Origin: an uncultured Hungatella sp.
GTDB lineage: Bacteria; Bacillota; Clostridia; Lachnospirales; Lachnospiraceae
Reading direction: 5' to 3'
Length of the DNA stretch: 64,000 nt
Assembly: GCA_910585645.1 (NCBI GenBank)
Contig: CAJUFP010000005.1
Span: 1-64,000 of the forward strand
Each line of letters opens with the position of its first letter. The first letter of the stretch is position 1. Below, piece by piece: positions 25,506 to 33,807 of the stretch. The translations under genes and the position numbers were made by a program. Under the pieces are notes generated by a model. The model was given only the letters and a program-made list of their open reading frames with translations, had not been told where the DNA came from and did not search any database.

Positions 25506-26678
25506 TCACTCCCCATCCACATCCACCGCGTCCCAGATAATATCCCGAAAGGTATCTAATGGCTGGTCTGTTTTGGCGGATTCCAGAAAAATCACATCAT
25601 AGGGGTTTCCCTCGTACAGGGGGCCGTAATTGCAGGTGGCCAGCTGGTCATTGGCATCGTCCACATATCCGGTATAGGTGGCCGGAGGAATATGAGTTCT
25701 GTCTTTCATCACTTTTTCAGACACAAAATACATGTAAAAATGCAGTAGAACAAACATTTTCCGCACCCCGTCAAAGGATGTCTTAATAAAATCGGAAAAC
25801 TTGTATTTATTAGGGAAATTTAGTTTAGCCAGGTCGTGCAGCCTGGCGTTTTTGGAGAAGGACCGACCAGGCGCCTCGGTTTTATAATATCCCGGCAGGT
25901 CAATCCCAAAGATCTGTGCCAGCATAAAGTCTGTAGAGGATACGTTGAGTCCCTTGAGATCATGGAAGGTGTCGTTGTAAAGAAAGTATTCCCGCACAAC
26001 CAATCCATGAAATTTTTCGTAGTCGCTGCCCGAAAAGCCGGCGCCGGTTTTTCGATGGAGGTTCACCAGCTCCTCGTCCTCCCTGGTTCCCTGAATTCGT
26101 TCCAATAGATAGTCCATCTCTCTTTTGATAGTCTGATTGTATTCACAGAAACTTTCCGGATTGTCGGCCACATAGTGTAAAAATTCCTGGTCTGAATGAA
26201 GATGGATGATGTCCTCCTCCATGGCATTGGTAAACCGGATGGGGGCCCTGCCCTGGGAGGCCGTGGGGGCGTCTTCCAGGATCTTTTCGGCCTGTTTAAG
26301 GAGAGATAAAGCGTGGGCGTAGTTTCTGCCTTTTGAGAAACAGTAGCAGTATACGGCTTCCCGGATATCGCGGCAGTTAAAGCTGCGGCAGAGATAAATG
26401 CGGTCGAAAAAGTCCCGCACCTGGTCATAGCTAAATTCCAGCACAAAGCAGAGTTCGTGCATTTTCTGGCGGCTGGGATTTTCAAAAAGGGGGCGTCTGC
26501 GCCCGGAAAACCAGTCTTTTAGCGTGTTCCTGCTGATGGGGACCTGGGCTTTCTGGTACATGTCCAGGAGAAAGGCGGCGCGGGCGTTTACATCCTGGTC
26601 GTCTTCTGTATAGCCGCGGTCCCTTAGAATGTCTGTTAGCGGTATGTAAAAAGGCTGGATTCGGTCTGTGTTTATCAT
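25506..26678 (-). CDS. Large protein with an HTH-like N-terminus, divergent from the kinase gene
   Basis: I do not recognise this 390-residue protein as a named family. Residues 40-90 (ISRNTLKDWFSGRRRP, then KMHELCFVLEFSYDQVRDFF) look like a Cro/XRE-type helix-turn-helix. The rest is helical, contains a tyrosine- and cysteine-rich patch (IREAVYCYCFSKGRNY), and ends in an acidic tail. Its start, with GAGGA about 9 nt before the ATG, lies 296 bp from the divergent kinase/NB-ARC gene. The intergenic region holds mirrored promoter-like sites, so it is a good candidate regulator of the large locus to its right. There is no membrane segment. Confidence 0.6.
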   Translation of the reverse strand: MINTDRIQPFYIPLTDILRDRGYTEDDQDVNARAAFLLDMYQKAQVPISRNTLKDWFSGRRRPLFENPSRQKMHELCFVLEFSYDQVRDFFDRIYLCRSFNCRDIREAVYCYCFSKGRNYAHALSLLKQAEKILEDAPTASQGRAPIRFTNAMEEDIIHLHSDQEFLHYVADNPESFCEYNQTIKREMDYLLERIQGTREDEELVNLHRKTGAGFSGSDYEKFHGLVVREYFLYNDTFHDLKGLNVSSTDFMLAQIFGIDLPGYYKTEAPGRSFSKNARLHDLAKLNFPNKYKFSDFIKTSFDGVRKMFVLLHFYMYFVSEKVMKDRTHIPPATYTGYVDDANDQLATCNYGPLYEGNPYDVIFLESAKTDQPLDTFRDIIWDAVDVDGE

Positions 26679-26720
26679 GGAAATTGTCCTCTGTAACTTT
26701 CTATAGTTTTGGATGTATGG

Positions 26721-26786
26721 ATTGTACCATCTTTGTGGGAGGAAAGAAAGGGAAATTTACGAAAAATTTTATTTATGTGGTACAAT
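26721..26786. promoter_or_regulatory. Mirrored TGGTACAAT sites, candidate divergent promoters or operator
   Basis: ATTGTACCA (26721-26729) and TGGTACAAT (26778-26786) are perfect 9-bp inverted repeats. Each reads, in its own direction, as an extended -10 box (TGG-TACAAT). The minus-strand copy lies 43 bp from the regulator ATG and the plus-strand copy about 190 bp from the kinase ATG. No good -35 box is visible on either side, which suits extended -10 promoters. Alternatively the pair is an operator for the divergent regulator. Confidence 0.5.
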
Positions 26787-26974
26787 GGTTGTAACAGTTC
26801 AGATAGGTCTGCGCGTTTACCGCGCTGACCGTATGACAACTTGAGCTGACACAATGGGTCATAAGAACGCCGGGACTGTTCTGTCCCGTTATTTGGATGG
26901 GACAAGGATGGGCTCGGGGTATGTGAAAAGCAGAGAACATGAAAAAATAATCAGGAGAAAGCAGGAGAGAGATC

Positions 26975-29900
26975 ATGGACAGGAGAACACCGCTTCGGCC
27001 GGACCAGGCTTTAATCTTATATGCCGATCCCCGGGAAGAGGGACAGGGCGTGGTGTTTCAGGTATGCGGGGAGATAGACAGGGGAAGGAGCTGTATCGTG
27101 TATGAAGGATCGTACCGGGACAGCGTGGACGCAGTACATCTGGCGCGGCTGAAGGAGTGCTATCCCCGCCAGGAGGGACTTTGCCGGGATGAGGACGGAC
27201 GGATCTGTGTCCGCGCGGCCTGGGAAGAGGGACAGAAGGAAGGTGGAGCTGACGGGGCGTCAGCGGCTGTGGCGGTACATGGCAATGGAAGGGGATATGG
27301 GGCGGAGGAACATCCGAACGAGGGACATCCGGACAAGGGATATCCGGGTGAGGGATATCCGGACGAGGGACATCCAAACAAGGAACATCCGTGCGAAGGA
27401 GATTCGGACGAGGAGCGAGCACAGGCGTCCCAGGCGGTCCTGGCGTGGTTTGGGACAGCCAAGGAGAGATTTATAGACGCCTACCGGACGCAGGTGGAGC
27501 TGAGTAAAAAGGCAGGCCTGTCCAACCGGATCCTTCACGCCTTTCAGATCTATTATGGCAACAACACCCTGTATTCGGTTATGGATTACACGGAGGGGAC
27601 GGATTACGGGAAGATCGGGAAGGAGGAGATCGGGAAAGTGATCCGGCGGATCCGGGCCGTGGCCATGGCCCTGGAGCAGTATCACCAGAGAGGATTTCTA
27701 TACCTGGATATTAAGCCGGAAAATATCTGGATTATCCGGGAAAGCGATGACATGGTGTACCTGTTTGACCACGATTCCGTGGTGAGGATGGAGGAGCTGC
27801 CCGGGCTTAGCCCAAAGGATATTGCCTGCACAGAGGGATTTGAGGCGCCGGAGATTTTAAGGGGAGATGTGAGGAGTATTGGTCTGCCTGCGGATGTGTA
27901 CGGGCTGGGGGCTTTGTTTTACTATAAGCTTATGGGTGTTTGTCCCGGGCGCAGGGAGCGGGAGAGGGGAGCCGGATACGATTTTGCCCAGGTGGAGAAA
28001 GAGAATCCTCTGTGCCGTCCCCTTGTGTTTAAGCGGCTTGGGCAGTTTTTTTCCAGGACTCTGGCAGCGGCCAGGGAAGTCCGCTTTGGGACCATGGGGG
28101 AGGCGGCCGTGGAGCTTGAAAAGCTTCTGGAGCTTTGCGATCCTTCGTCCGTGTATGCCCTGGACAATTTTGTGTACCACCAGAGCTGTTTTATCGGGAG
28201 AGACAGGGAGTTAGGGAACATGGGAAGGCGTCTTGACAACATGCATGTCCTGTTTCTCCATGGGATCGGGGGGATCGGAAAGACGGAGCTGGCTCTCCGC
28301 TACGGGTACAAAAACCGGGACAGATATGATACCATCCTGTTTTTAAGGGTGGAGGAAGGGCTTTTGGAGAGCCTGGGCAGGGAGGATGTGAGTCTTCGGG
28401 GGTTTGCCAGGGAGGAAGAGGAAGAGCTAAGCAAGTATGTGCCCCGGAAGCTGGAGGCGCTGCGGACGTGCCTGACAGGGGAGGATCTGCTGATCCTGGA
28501 CAATCTTGACGAGGAAGATGAGTTTTTGGAGGAGGTTCTGTCCCTGCCCTGCCATATTGTTATCACCTCACGGCAGGATTTTCGGGACTGGAATTATCCC
28601 CAGATGGAGATATATGAGCTGAACGGCGAGGAGGAGGTGATGGAGCTGTTTCGGGCCTACAATGCCGTCTCCTATGAGGAGGATGAGCTGGAGGCAGTGC
28701 GGGATATGATCCAATATATGGACTACCACACCATGTTGACAGAGCTTCTGGCCAAGCATCTGCGGGTGTCCGGGCTTTCTCCAAGAGAGGTGAAAAAGCG
28801 GATGGAGGGGGAGCTTGGCATCATCGGGCTTAGCCGGGAGGAAGTGCGCCACCGGAAGGGGAAGACGCGGCTTCAAACCTCGGTGCAGAACCATCTAAGG
28901 ATCTTGTTTGACACCAGCAGCCTGGGGCGGGAGGAGGTCCGGATTTTGGAGGATCTGTCTCTGTTTGCCGGGGTGCGGCTGGACCGGGAGATGTTTCTGG
29001 AATGGCGGGGAGGCGACCCCGGCGACGGGGAGGACCTGGAACGGCTTGTGCTGCGGGGATGGGTGGAGGAGTGGGAGGACAAAAAAGTTTCCCTCCACCA
29101 GATCGTGCTGGACTTGGTTTATGGGGAGTGTTACAGGGGGAAAGGAGAAGAGAATGGAAGCGGGAAAAAGATAGGCGGGGAGAAGAGGCCGGAAGAAAGG
29201 GATGAGAAAAAAACAGGGGAAGGAGAGAGCAAAGGGGATGATCCGGAGGACAGAGGCAGGGAGCAGGGAAGGAATCTGATCCGGTCTATGGCGGAATATG
29301 CGGCGTCGGAACCTGTGAACTGGACGGAAAGGCAGATCAGAGATAAGCTGTGCGGCATATTTAGCAGGCGGGTCTGTGGGAGAGACCAGGATACCTTGGA
29401 TTTTTATCTGTCTTACTGCGAGCATATCCGCAATAAGGAAGAGTGGGTGGATATCTGTCTGGAAGCCTGGGAGAAGGAGCCGGAGTGTTACAGAGAGGAG
29501 CTGGCAAGGGTCTGCATACTGAAAGGGAAGGCGGCATTGAGGGAAATGGAAGAAGACATCCAGTGCCTTTTTGATGAGGAAGTGCAGGAGCAGGCAGCAG
29601 GGAGAGCCGTGGAGTGGTTTAGGAGAGCCATAGGGTATCGGGAAGAGGGCCGTTTTTTATTTTCCATAGGAAGGTTTTGCTATAAAGCCGTGGAAAATCT
29701 TGTGATAAATGAGCCGGCGGTTCTGGCGGTATGCAGGGCCAGCGAGGAATGGATGGAGAGAGGGGCAAAGCTTTATGAGCAGGACCCGGGGCGGGATGAT
29801 AAGATCCTGTCGTCGATGTATGAGGATCTGATGGATTTTTATGACCCGGAGGCATTGGTAATGATCCGGCCGGAACATTTCGCAAATCTGGATAAGCGGC

Positions 29901-31624
29901 TTTTTTATGGAAAAAAACGGCAGGAACTTGGTCTTTGGGAAGGATATATTGATCTCTACGGCTTTTCCTACACCGAGGCGGCACAGCAGGCCGAGAGACA
30001 GGGGGATGTGGAGGCCGCGGTGAGATATTATGAGATGGCGGCGGTGACAGGTGAGGAGGACTTTCTTTTTTGTGAGGCGAGTCTGGGGCTTTTGTATGAA
30101 GAGTTGGGAGAATACCAGAAGGCTGTCAATCTTTTCCAGTGGGTTTTTCATGATCGGGAAGAGGGAACCGCGGCTCTGCATCTTGGCCGGGTGTATAGAA
30201 AGATGGGGGAAACCCAGAAGGCGTTACAGTGGCTGGAGCGGGGAATGGAGCTTTGCAGAAGGAAGAGCCAGGATGGAGGCGGACCGTATTGGAAGGCAAA
30301 GGTATTGGAAGGGTATCTGGAAGGAGCCAGGATGCAGGGGGAGCAAGGGCGGGAATTTTGGACAAAAGCCATGGCGTATTATGAGGAGGAGAAGGGGGCT
30401 ATAAAAGGGGAGAAAGGCGCGATCGGGTTTCAGATCGCGTACGGAAGGTGGTTCATGGAGGAGGCGGAAAATAAAGCCGGAAAAGAAGAGCAGGAGGAAT
30501 TTGAAAAGGCCGGGGAACTTTTCGTGGATGCCGCGAAGAACTGCCTGGAAAATTACATGGATGACCGCAGGGAAGAGATAGCAGGGCTTTTGGGGAGGGC
30601 GGCGGAAAGGATCAGGGATCCTTGGTTTCAGGCCCAGGCATTTTATCTGCTAGGGAGACTGGCTGTGGAATTTGAGGATAAGGATGAGGAGCTGGCCAAG
30701 GTGTATTATGACAGGGCCCGGGAGACTTTGGAGGGTTTGGAGAAGGGATGCCAGGGCCATGGGAAGCAAACGGATATCTGCCGGGATCAGAGAGCGGTTT
30801 TTATGGGACTTTGGAATGATCTGGCAGATGGATACGCTTCCATTGAAGCCTATGACCAGGAGGAGCGATGCAGGAGTCAATGCGATCATGAATTGGTGGC
30901 GTGGAAAAAGGTAAGGGAGCTGGAACAAAATGGGGATATGGACAGAGATGAGCGGCTAAAGAAGCAGATGGAGGTGTGGGAAGACAGCGGGGACATATGC
31001 AGGGATATTTGGAAGTATGGAAAGGGATTTCGTGCCGGGAACGAAGGAGGAGACAAGACAGCGGGGGAGAGAGACCGAAGGATTTCTATGGCCATAAGAT
31101 GTTACACCCAGGCCAGGGAGATGTGGCGCCAGATAAAGTGGGAGGAGAGATTTCGCAGCCTTTACATGCTTTCCCGCACTATGGAACACTGGGCTGACGC
31201 GGAACTGGAAAGGGGACATGGGACGCAGGCTAAAGAGGTTTTGCTTTGGTGGCGGGAAGAAATCTTTGCGTTATGGGCGCAGGATCAGGAGAACGACGAA
31301 ACAAGAGAACTTTCGGGGCAGCTTCGGGGTATGGCAGAAATATGGGAGAAGGCGGGGGATAAGGAGAGCGCCATCCTGTGCCGGCTGGAGGGCGGGATCC
31401 TGGGACTGGGAGCAGCCTATGAGCGGGGAGATGTGATGAGCGCGTCCAATGTGTTTTTTGGGCGGGCGGAGCTTGGAATAGAGGAGAAGGAGATCGATGG
31501 TATCCTGGATGTGTGCGATTATGTTGTCAGACTGTGCGGGGGAAATGAGGCGTGGAAAGAGCTGGGGATCAAGTGCGAAGAGCTGGCCAAACGATACCGG
31601 GAGAAGAAAATTTCCTTTAAGTAA
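26975..31624 (+). CDS. Fused protein kinase, NB-ARC ATPase and TPR signalling protein
   Basis: The 1549-residue protein starts with a Ser/Thr kinase-like domain (residues 30-375): glycine-rich loop GEIDRGRSCIVY, candidate lysine in RLKECYP, catalytic loop YLDIKPEN (tyrosine for the usual histidine), DHD for DFG, and APE near 291. An NB-ARC/STAND ATPase follows from about 405, with GIGGIGKTELAL (Walker A, about 429), LLILDNLD (Walker B) and IVITSRQDF. A charged low-complexity linker (about 720-765) leads to a long helical TPR-like region to the end. Such proteins usually sense a ligand and oligomerise. A 7-unit, 5-residue repeat interrupts the kinase N-lobe. GGAGAGAG precedes the ATG. With the next gene it forms a unit ended at 32298. 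I infer a sensor or switch for the neighbouring apparatus. Confidence 0.8.
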   Translation: MDRRTPLRPDQALILYADPREEGQGVVFQVCGEIDRGRSCIVYEGSYRDSVDAVHLARLKECYPRQEGLCRDEDGRICVRAAWEEGQKEGGADGASAAVAVHGNGRGYGAEEHPNEGHPDKGYPGEGYPDEGHPNKEHPCEGDSDEERAQASQAVLAWFGTAKERFIDAYRTQVELSKKAGLSNRILHAFQIYYGNNTLYSVMDYTEGTDYGKIGKEEIGKVIRRIRAVAMALEQYHQRGFLYLDIKPENIWIIRESDDMVYLFDHDSVVRMEELPGLSPKDIACTEGFEAPEILRGDVRSIGLPADVYGLGALFYYKLMGVCPGRRERERGAGYDFAQVEKENPLCRPLVFKRLGQFFSRTLAAAREVRFGTMGEAAVELEKLLELCDPSSVYALDNFVYHQSCFIGRDRELGNMGRRLDNMHVLFLHGIGGIGKTELALRYGYKNRDRYDTILFLRVEEGLLESLGREDVSLRGFAREEEEELSKYVPRKLEALRTCLTGEDLLILDNLDEEDEFLEEVLSLPCHIVITSRQDFRDWNYPQMEIYELNGEEEVMELFRAYNAVSYEEDELEAVRDMIQYMDYHTMLTELLAKHLRVSGLSPREVKKRMEGELGIIGLSREEVRHRKGKTRLQTSVQNHLRILFDTSSLGREEVRILEDLSLFAGVRLDREMFLEWRGGDPGDGEDLERLVLRGWVEEWEDKKVSLHQIVLDLVYGECYRGKGEENGSGKKIGGEKRPEERDEKKTGEGESKGDDPEDRGREQGRNLIRSMAEYAASEPVNWTERQIRDKLCGIFSRRVCGRDQDTLDFYLSYCEHIRNKEEWVDICLEAWEKEPECYREELARVCILKGKAALREMEEDIQCLFDEEVQEQAAGRAVEWFRRAIGYREEGRFLFSIGRFCYKAVENLVINEPAVLAVCRASEEWMERGAKLYEQDPGRDDKILSSMYEDLMDFYDPEALVMIRPEHFANLDKRLFYGKKRQELGLWEGYIDLYGFSYTEAAQQAERQGDVEAAVRYYEMAAVTGEEDFLFCEASLGLLYEELGEYQKAVNLFQWVFHDREEGTAALHLGRVYRKMGETQKALQWLERGMELCRRKSQDGGGPYWKAKVLEGYLEGARMQGEQGREFWTKAMAYYEEEKGAIKGEKGAIGFQIAYGRWFMEEAENKAGKEEQEEFEKAGELFVDAAKNCLENYMDDRREEIAGLLGRAAERIRDPWFQAQAFYLLGRLAVEFEDKDEELAKVYYDRARETLEGLEKGCQGHGKQTDICRDQRAVFMGLWNDLADGYASIEAYDQEERCRSQCDHELVAWKKVRELEQNGDMDRDERLKKQMEVWEDSGDICRDIWKYGKGFRAGNEGGDKTAGERDRRISMAIRCYTQAREMWRQIKWEERFRSLYMLSRTMEHWADAELERGHGTQAKEVLLWWREEIFALWAQDQENDETRELSGQLRGMAEIWEKAGDKESAILCRLEGGILGLGAAYERGDVMSASNVFFGRAELGIEEKEIDGILDVCDYVVRLCGGNEAWKELGIKCEELAKRYREKKISFK
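27308..27412 (+). repeat. In-frame 15-bp tandem repeat, seven units
   Basis: Seven units encode EHPNE, GHPDK, GYPGE, GYPDE, GHPNK, EHPCE and GDSDE (residues 112-146 of the kinase fusion). The unit length is a multiple of three, so slippage would change the length of the loop without breaking the frame. The repeat sits between the kinase lysine region and the next helix, where it would lengthen an exposed loop. Confidence 0.85.
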
Positions 31625-31647
31625 GCTGACAGGCGAGGAGGATGTTT

Positions 31648-32244
31648 ATGGAATTTTTTGATATCTTGGACGATATTGGGGAAATGATCGATATGACCAT
31701 AGAAACCATGGAGGACATCGCCAATGATGTGGATGCCTTATTTCAGGAGATCGGCGACGATATCCGGGAGGAGATGGAGAAGGAGACCAAGAAGAAGACA
31801 GAGGAGACCCCTGTGGTACATGGGCTGGTCAGACCGGCTTTTGTCATGGGAGATATGGGCGAGAATGTGATGGAGACCGCGGCCAACGTTGCGAAGCAAT
31901 ACCATGGGCAGGCGGTGGAAGGCTGGTCCCAGCTTCATAAGGCAGACCATATTTACATAGACAGAGGGCTTTATTCTCATCACGGGTTATACCTTGGCAA
32001 CGGCCAGGTGATGCACTATGCGGAAGAACATGGCAGAATATGCATCCACAAGGTCAGTTTTTGTGAATTTGCGGAGGGAAATGTGGTGAGGAAACTGGAT
32101 CAGGTTCAGAGTCCTGTGCGGTATTCCCCGGATGAGGTGATCGCGAGAGCCTATGGAAGGTATCAGGAGGAGGAGTATGATCTTCTCTTCAATAACTGTG
32201 AAAATTTTGTGCGGTGGTGTCGTTTTGGGGGGAATGACGACTGA
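31648..32244 (+). CDS. LRAT-like (NlpC/P60 superfamily) protein
   Basis: The 198-residue protein has an acidic helical N-terminus (1-55) and an LRAT-like papain-fold domain: histidine in YSHHGLYLGNG (H111/H112), H123, and the nucleophile motif NNCENFVRWC with C184. Proteins of this fold are acyltransferases, phospholipases or peptidases. I chose the ATG at 31648 because GAGGAG lies 7 nt upstream; the ATG at 31642 is too close. It follows the kinase fusion by 23 bp and precedes a terminator, so the two are cotranscribed. It could be an effector acting on lipids or a processing enzyme of the signalling protein. There is no signal peptide. Confidence 0.75.
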   Translation: MEFFDILDDIGEMIDMTIETMEDIANDVDALFQEIGDDIREEMEKETKKKTEETPVVHGLVRPAFVMGDMGENVMETAANVAKQYHGQAVEGWSQLHKADHIYIDRGLYSHHGLYLGNGQVMHYAEEHGRICIHKVSFCEFAEGNVVRKLDQVQSPVRYSPDEVIARAYGRYQEEEYDLLFNNCENFVRWCRFGGNDD

Positions 32245-32266
32245 TATAATGAGCACTGAGATGGAG

Positions 32267-32298
32267 AAGCATCTGTTCCGGAAGGGGCAGATGCTTTT
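32267..32298 (+). terminator. Terminator of the kinase/LRAT operon
   Basis: AAGCATCTG (32267-32275) pairs with CAGATGCTT (32288-32296) and runs into TTTT (32295-32298). Confidence 0.75.
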
Positions 32299-32299
32299 G

Positions 32300-32497
32300 T
32301 GTTCTCTTCTTAATATGAAGCTTATTATCAGTTCCTTTGTTTCGATCCATAGATCCTCTGGATCGCCTACAGTAACCTCTTGCATGCTATCAACATAAAT
32401 TTCGTTGATCAGTCTTTTTTCTAAATAGGGCCAAGTGTCAGCCGTTTTTACAAACTGATTTGCCAGGGCGGTATAATAGAAAACAATTGAAACAGGC
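32300..32497 (-). pseudogene. Small gene remnant between the two operons
   Basis: On the minus strand this stretch gives sensible protein (ALANQFVKTADTWPYLEKR, then INEIYVDSM and ETKELI) that reads like the C-terminal part of a real family. It has no ribosome site and the frame then runs into the LRAT-like gene of the other strand. I cannot name the family. It is probably debris from an earlier gene. The rest of the 32245-32583 gap holds two terminators. Confidence 0.35.
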
Positions 32498-32533
32498 TGG
32501 CACAAAAGCCCCGCAAAAAGGGGCCCTGTGCCA
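32498..32533 (-). terminator. Bipartite hairpin after the small XRE gene
   Basis: TGGCACA (32498-32504) pairs with TGTGCCA (32527-32533), and GCCCC (32508-32512) with GGGGC (32520-32524) inside. It lies 50 bp after the stop of the minus-strand regulator; the T run on that strand is weak. Confidence 0.6.
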
Positions 32534-32583
32534 ACCCCAATCGTTCATACCCCTTGGGTAAAAGCGTAGATGGTGGCTTGGTG

Positions 32584-32847
32584 TTAATCCATGGATCTGC
32601 CCCGTCCTTTTTCCGGCAGGCGGAAATCCAGCAGGTCTTTCGGGGAGATCTGCAGCACCTCCGCAATAGAAAAAAGGGTATCCAGGGAGATTCGGGTTTT
32701 TACATTGGGAGCTTCTATATTGGAAATGTGGGTGCGGCTCAAATCTGTAAACTCCGCCAGGTCTAACTGGGTGAGCCCCCGGAGCTTGCGGTAATAGGCG
32801 ATGTTGAGTCCAAGCTGCTTGTAGAACAGTTCATATTGTGGTTTCAT
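32584..32847 (-). CDS. Small XRE-family HTH regulator
   Basis: The 87-residue protein begins MKPQYELFYKQLGLNIAYYR and has a textbook XRE helix-turn-helix (LTQLDLAEFTDLSRTHISNIE), then DTLFSIAEVLQISPKDLLDF. I chose the ATG at 32847 because GGAGG lies 9 nt upstream on the minus strand. It is transcribed away from the DnaJ-led operon, and a perfect inverted repeat lies between the two promoters, so it probably represses both itself and the large operon. No sensor domain is attached, so a partner protein or ligand is not evident. Confidence 0.85.
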   Translation of the reverse strand: MKPQYELFYKQLGLNIAYYRKLRGLTQLDLAEFTDLSRTHISNIEAPNVKTRISLDTLFSIAEVLQISPKDLLDFRLPEKGRGRSMD

Positions 32848-32869
32848 GGCAGAATACCTCCAATGTACT

Positions 32870-32898
32870 ATTTTAACCATGGCATTATTTGCGTTAAA
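32870..32898 (-). promoter_or_regulatory. Promoter of the small XRE gene
   Basis: On the minus strand TTTAAC (forward 32893-32898) and TAAAAT (forward 32870-32875) are separated by exactly 17 bp. The -35 lies inside the inverted repeat at 32882-32909. Confidence 0.6.
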
Positions 32899-32909
32899 CA
32901 AAATAATGC
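32882..32909. promoter_or_regulatory. Inverted-repeat operator between the XRE gene and the DnaJ-led operon
   Basis: GCATTATTT (32882-32890) and AAATAATGC (32901-32909) are perfect 9-bp inverted repeats with a 10-bp spacer. The site covers the -35 of the XRE promoter and overlaps the expected -35 position of the plus-strand promoter, whose -10 TATAAT is at 32923-32928. One regulator bound here could control both directions. Confidence 0.65.
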
Positions 32910-32922
32910 TTCTTTTTTGCGT

Positions 32923-32995
32923 TATAATAGTATGCAAATGCATGAAAAGATGGTATACTATCTACGAAAATGGGCTGAAATAGTCGAAAATGGGC
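32923..32995 (+). promoter_or_regulatory. Promoter -10 and repeated leader element of the large operon
   Basis: A consensus TATAAT lies at 32923-32928 without a good -35 box. Downstream, CGAAAATGGGC occurs twice (32965-32975 and 32985-32995), spaced exactly 20 bp or about two helical turns. The direct repeat could be a further protein-binding site in the leader of the DnaJ-led operon. Confidence 0.5.
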
Positions 32996-33020
32996 GAAGG
33001 CTGGAGAGTGGGAGGAGAAA

Positions 33021-33365
33021 TTGACAACAAAAGAGGCGTTATATGTGTTAGGGCTGGATGCTCAGGCATCAGAGGAAGAAATAAAAAAAGCTTATAAAAA
33101 AATGGCTCAGAGATATCACCCGGATAATGGCGCGGCGCAAGATGAAGAGCAGTTCATAAAAGTGACGGAGGCCTACGAGTATCTGAAAAACAGGAAGAAT
33201 GGCAAAGAGGGCCAAACATATGAAGAGGAGCAGGGATATAAAGAGCCTTGTCCCCAGTGTAAAGGCAGGGGAAAGCGGAAAATAAAGAGAAAGACCCAGA
33301 GAGGCTTTATGGTGGTTTCACAGCCATGCGGGGCCTGCAATGGCACCGGATATATAAAGGGGTAA
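33021..33365 (+). CDS. Short DnaJ-like cochaperone with half a zinc domain
   Basis: The 114-residue protein has a J domain (residues 1-60) with the essential HPD (33-35), a charged linker, and two CxxCxGxG-type elements (CPQCKGRG and CGACNGTG). Full DnaJ has four such elements forming two zinc sites; this one has two, enough for one site, and no C-terminal substrate domains. It should stimulate the ATPase of an Hsp70 through the J domain. I chose the TTG at 33021, preceded by GGAGGAG. It leads the operon that contains four Hsp70-family genes, which are its likely partners. Confidence 0.85.
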   Translation: MTTKEALYVLGLDAQASEEEIKKAYKKMAQRYHPDNGAAQDEEQFIKVTEAYEYLKNRKNGKEGQTYEEEQGYKEPCPQCKGRGKRKIKRKTQRGFMVVSQPCGACNGTGYIKG

Positions 33366-33372
33366 AAACAGT

Positions 33373-33807
33373 ATGGGATACCGATACTTAAATGAAAGCT
33401 GCGGCTTTCGGTGCAGCTGTGGGATGGGAGTTAATTTCTTTAAAGCCGTGGCGGGAAGGGCGTCAGGAGTAAAGCTGCACAAGAAACCAATTCTCACGGT
33501 TTCAACCGTACTTGGGCCGGTTCCCGGCGTATTTTGCGTAAGACAGCCAAATCCGGAAGGCACGCCGCCCTATCTGCCATGTGTTTTGAGCAGCGTGGGA
33601 GTTCGGTGGGAACATAGCTCGAAAACCATGTGCAGGGGAGAACCTGTGCTGACAGAAAGATCCAGAGCCATATGTAAAGGGTTTCGGGGAGAGCTGACAG
33701 CGATCCCGCCTGTGGCTATAACGTGCGCGCAGGAGACAGAAAAAAGAAAATCATATGAAAGCAAAGGAGAAGGGATTACCAATGAAAGGCACTATAAATT
33801 ACGCTGA
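33373..33807 (+). CDS. DUF4280/PAAR-like spike-tip candidate
   Basis: The 144-residue protein reads CSCGMGVNFFKAV near the N-terminus, then LTVSTVLGPVPGVF, a TPPYLPCV stretch and a C-terminal C-K-G element. This order of conserved cysteines, a proline-rich turn and C/G ending matches the DUF4280 PAAR-like family as I remember it. Members cap the spike of contractile injection systems. The short overlap with the next gene (26 bp) and the VgrG-like gene further on support the call. The last 35 residues are a charged tail. Evidence is pattern-based and alternatives cannot be excluded. Confidence 0.6.
   Translation: MGYRYLNESCGFRCSCGMGVNFFKAVAGRASGVKLHKKPILTVSTVLGPVPGVFCVRQPNPEGTPPYLPCVLSSVGVRWEHSSKTMCRGEPVLTERSRAICKGFRGELTAIPPVAITCAQETEKRKSYESKGEGITNERHYKLR

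Noticed and set aside
27308..27412. Possible CRISPR array
   Set aside because: The repeat is 15 bp without spacers, in frame, and codes for a loop in a kinase. No cas genes are in the window.
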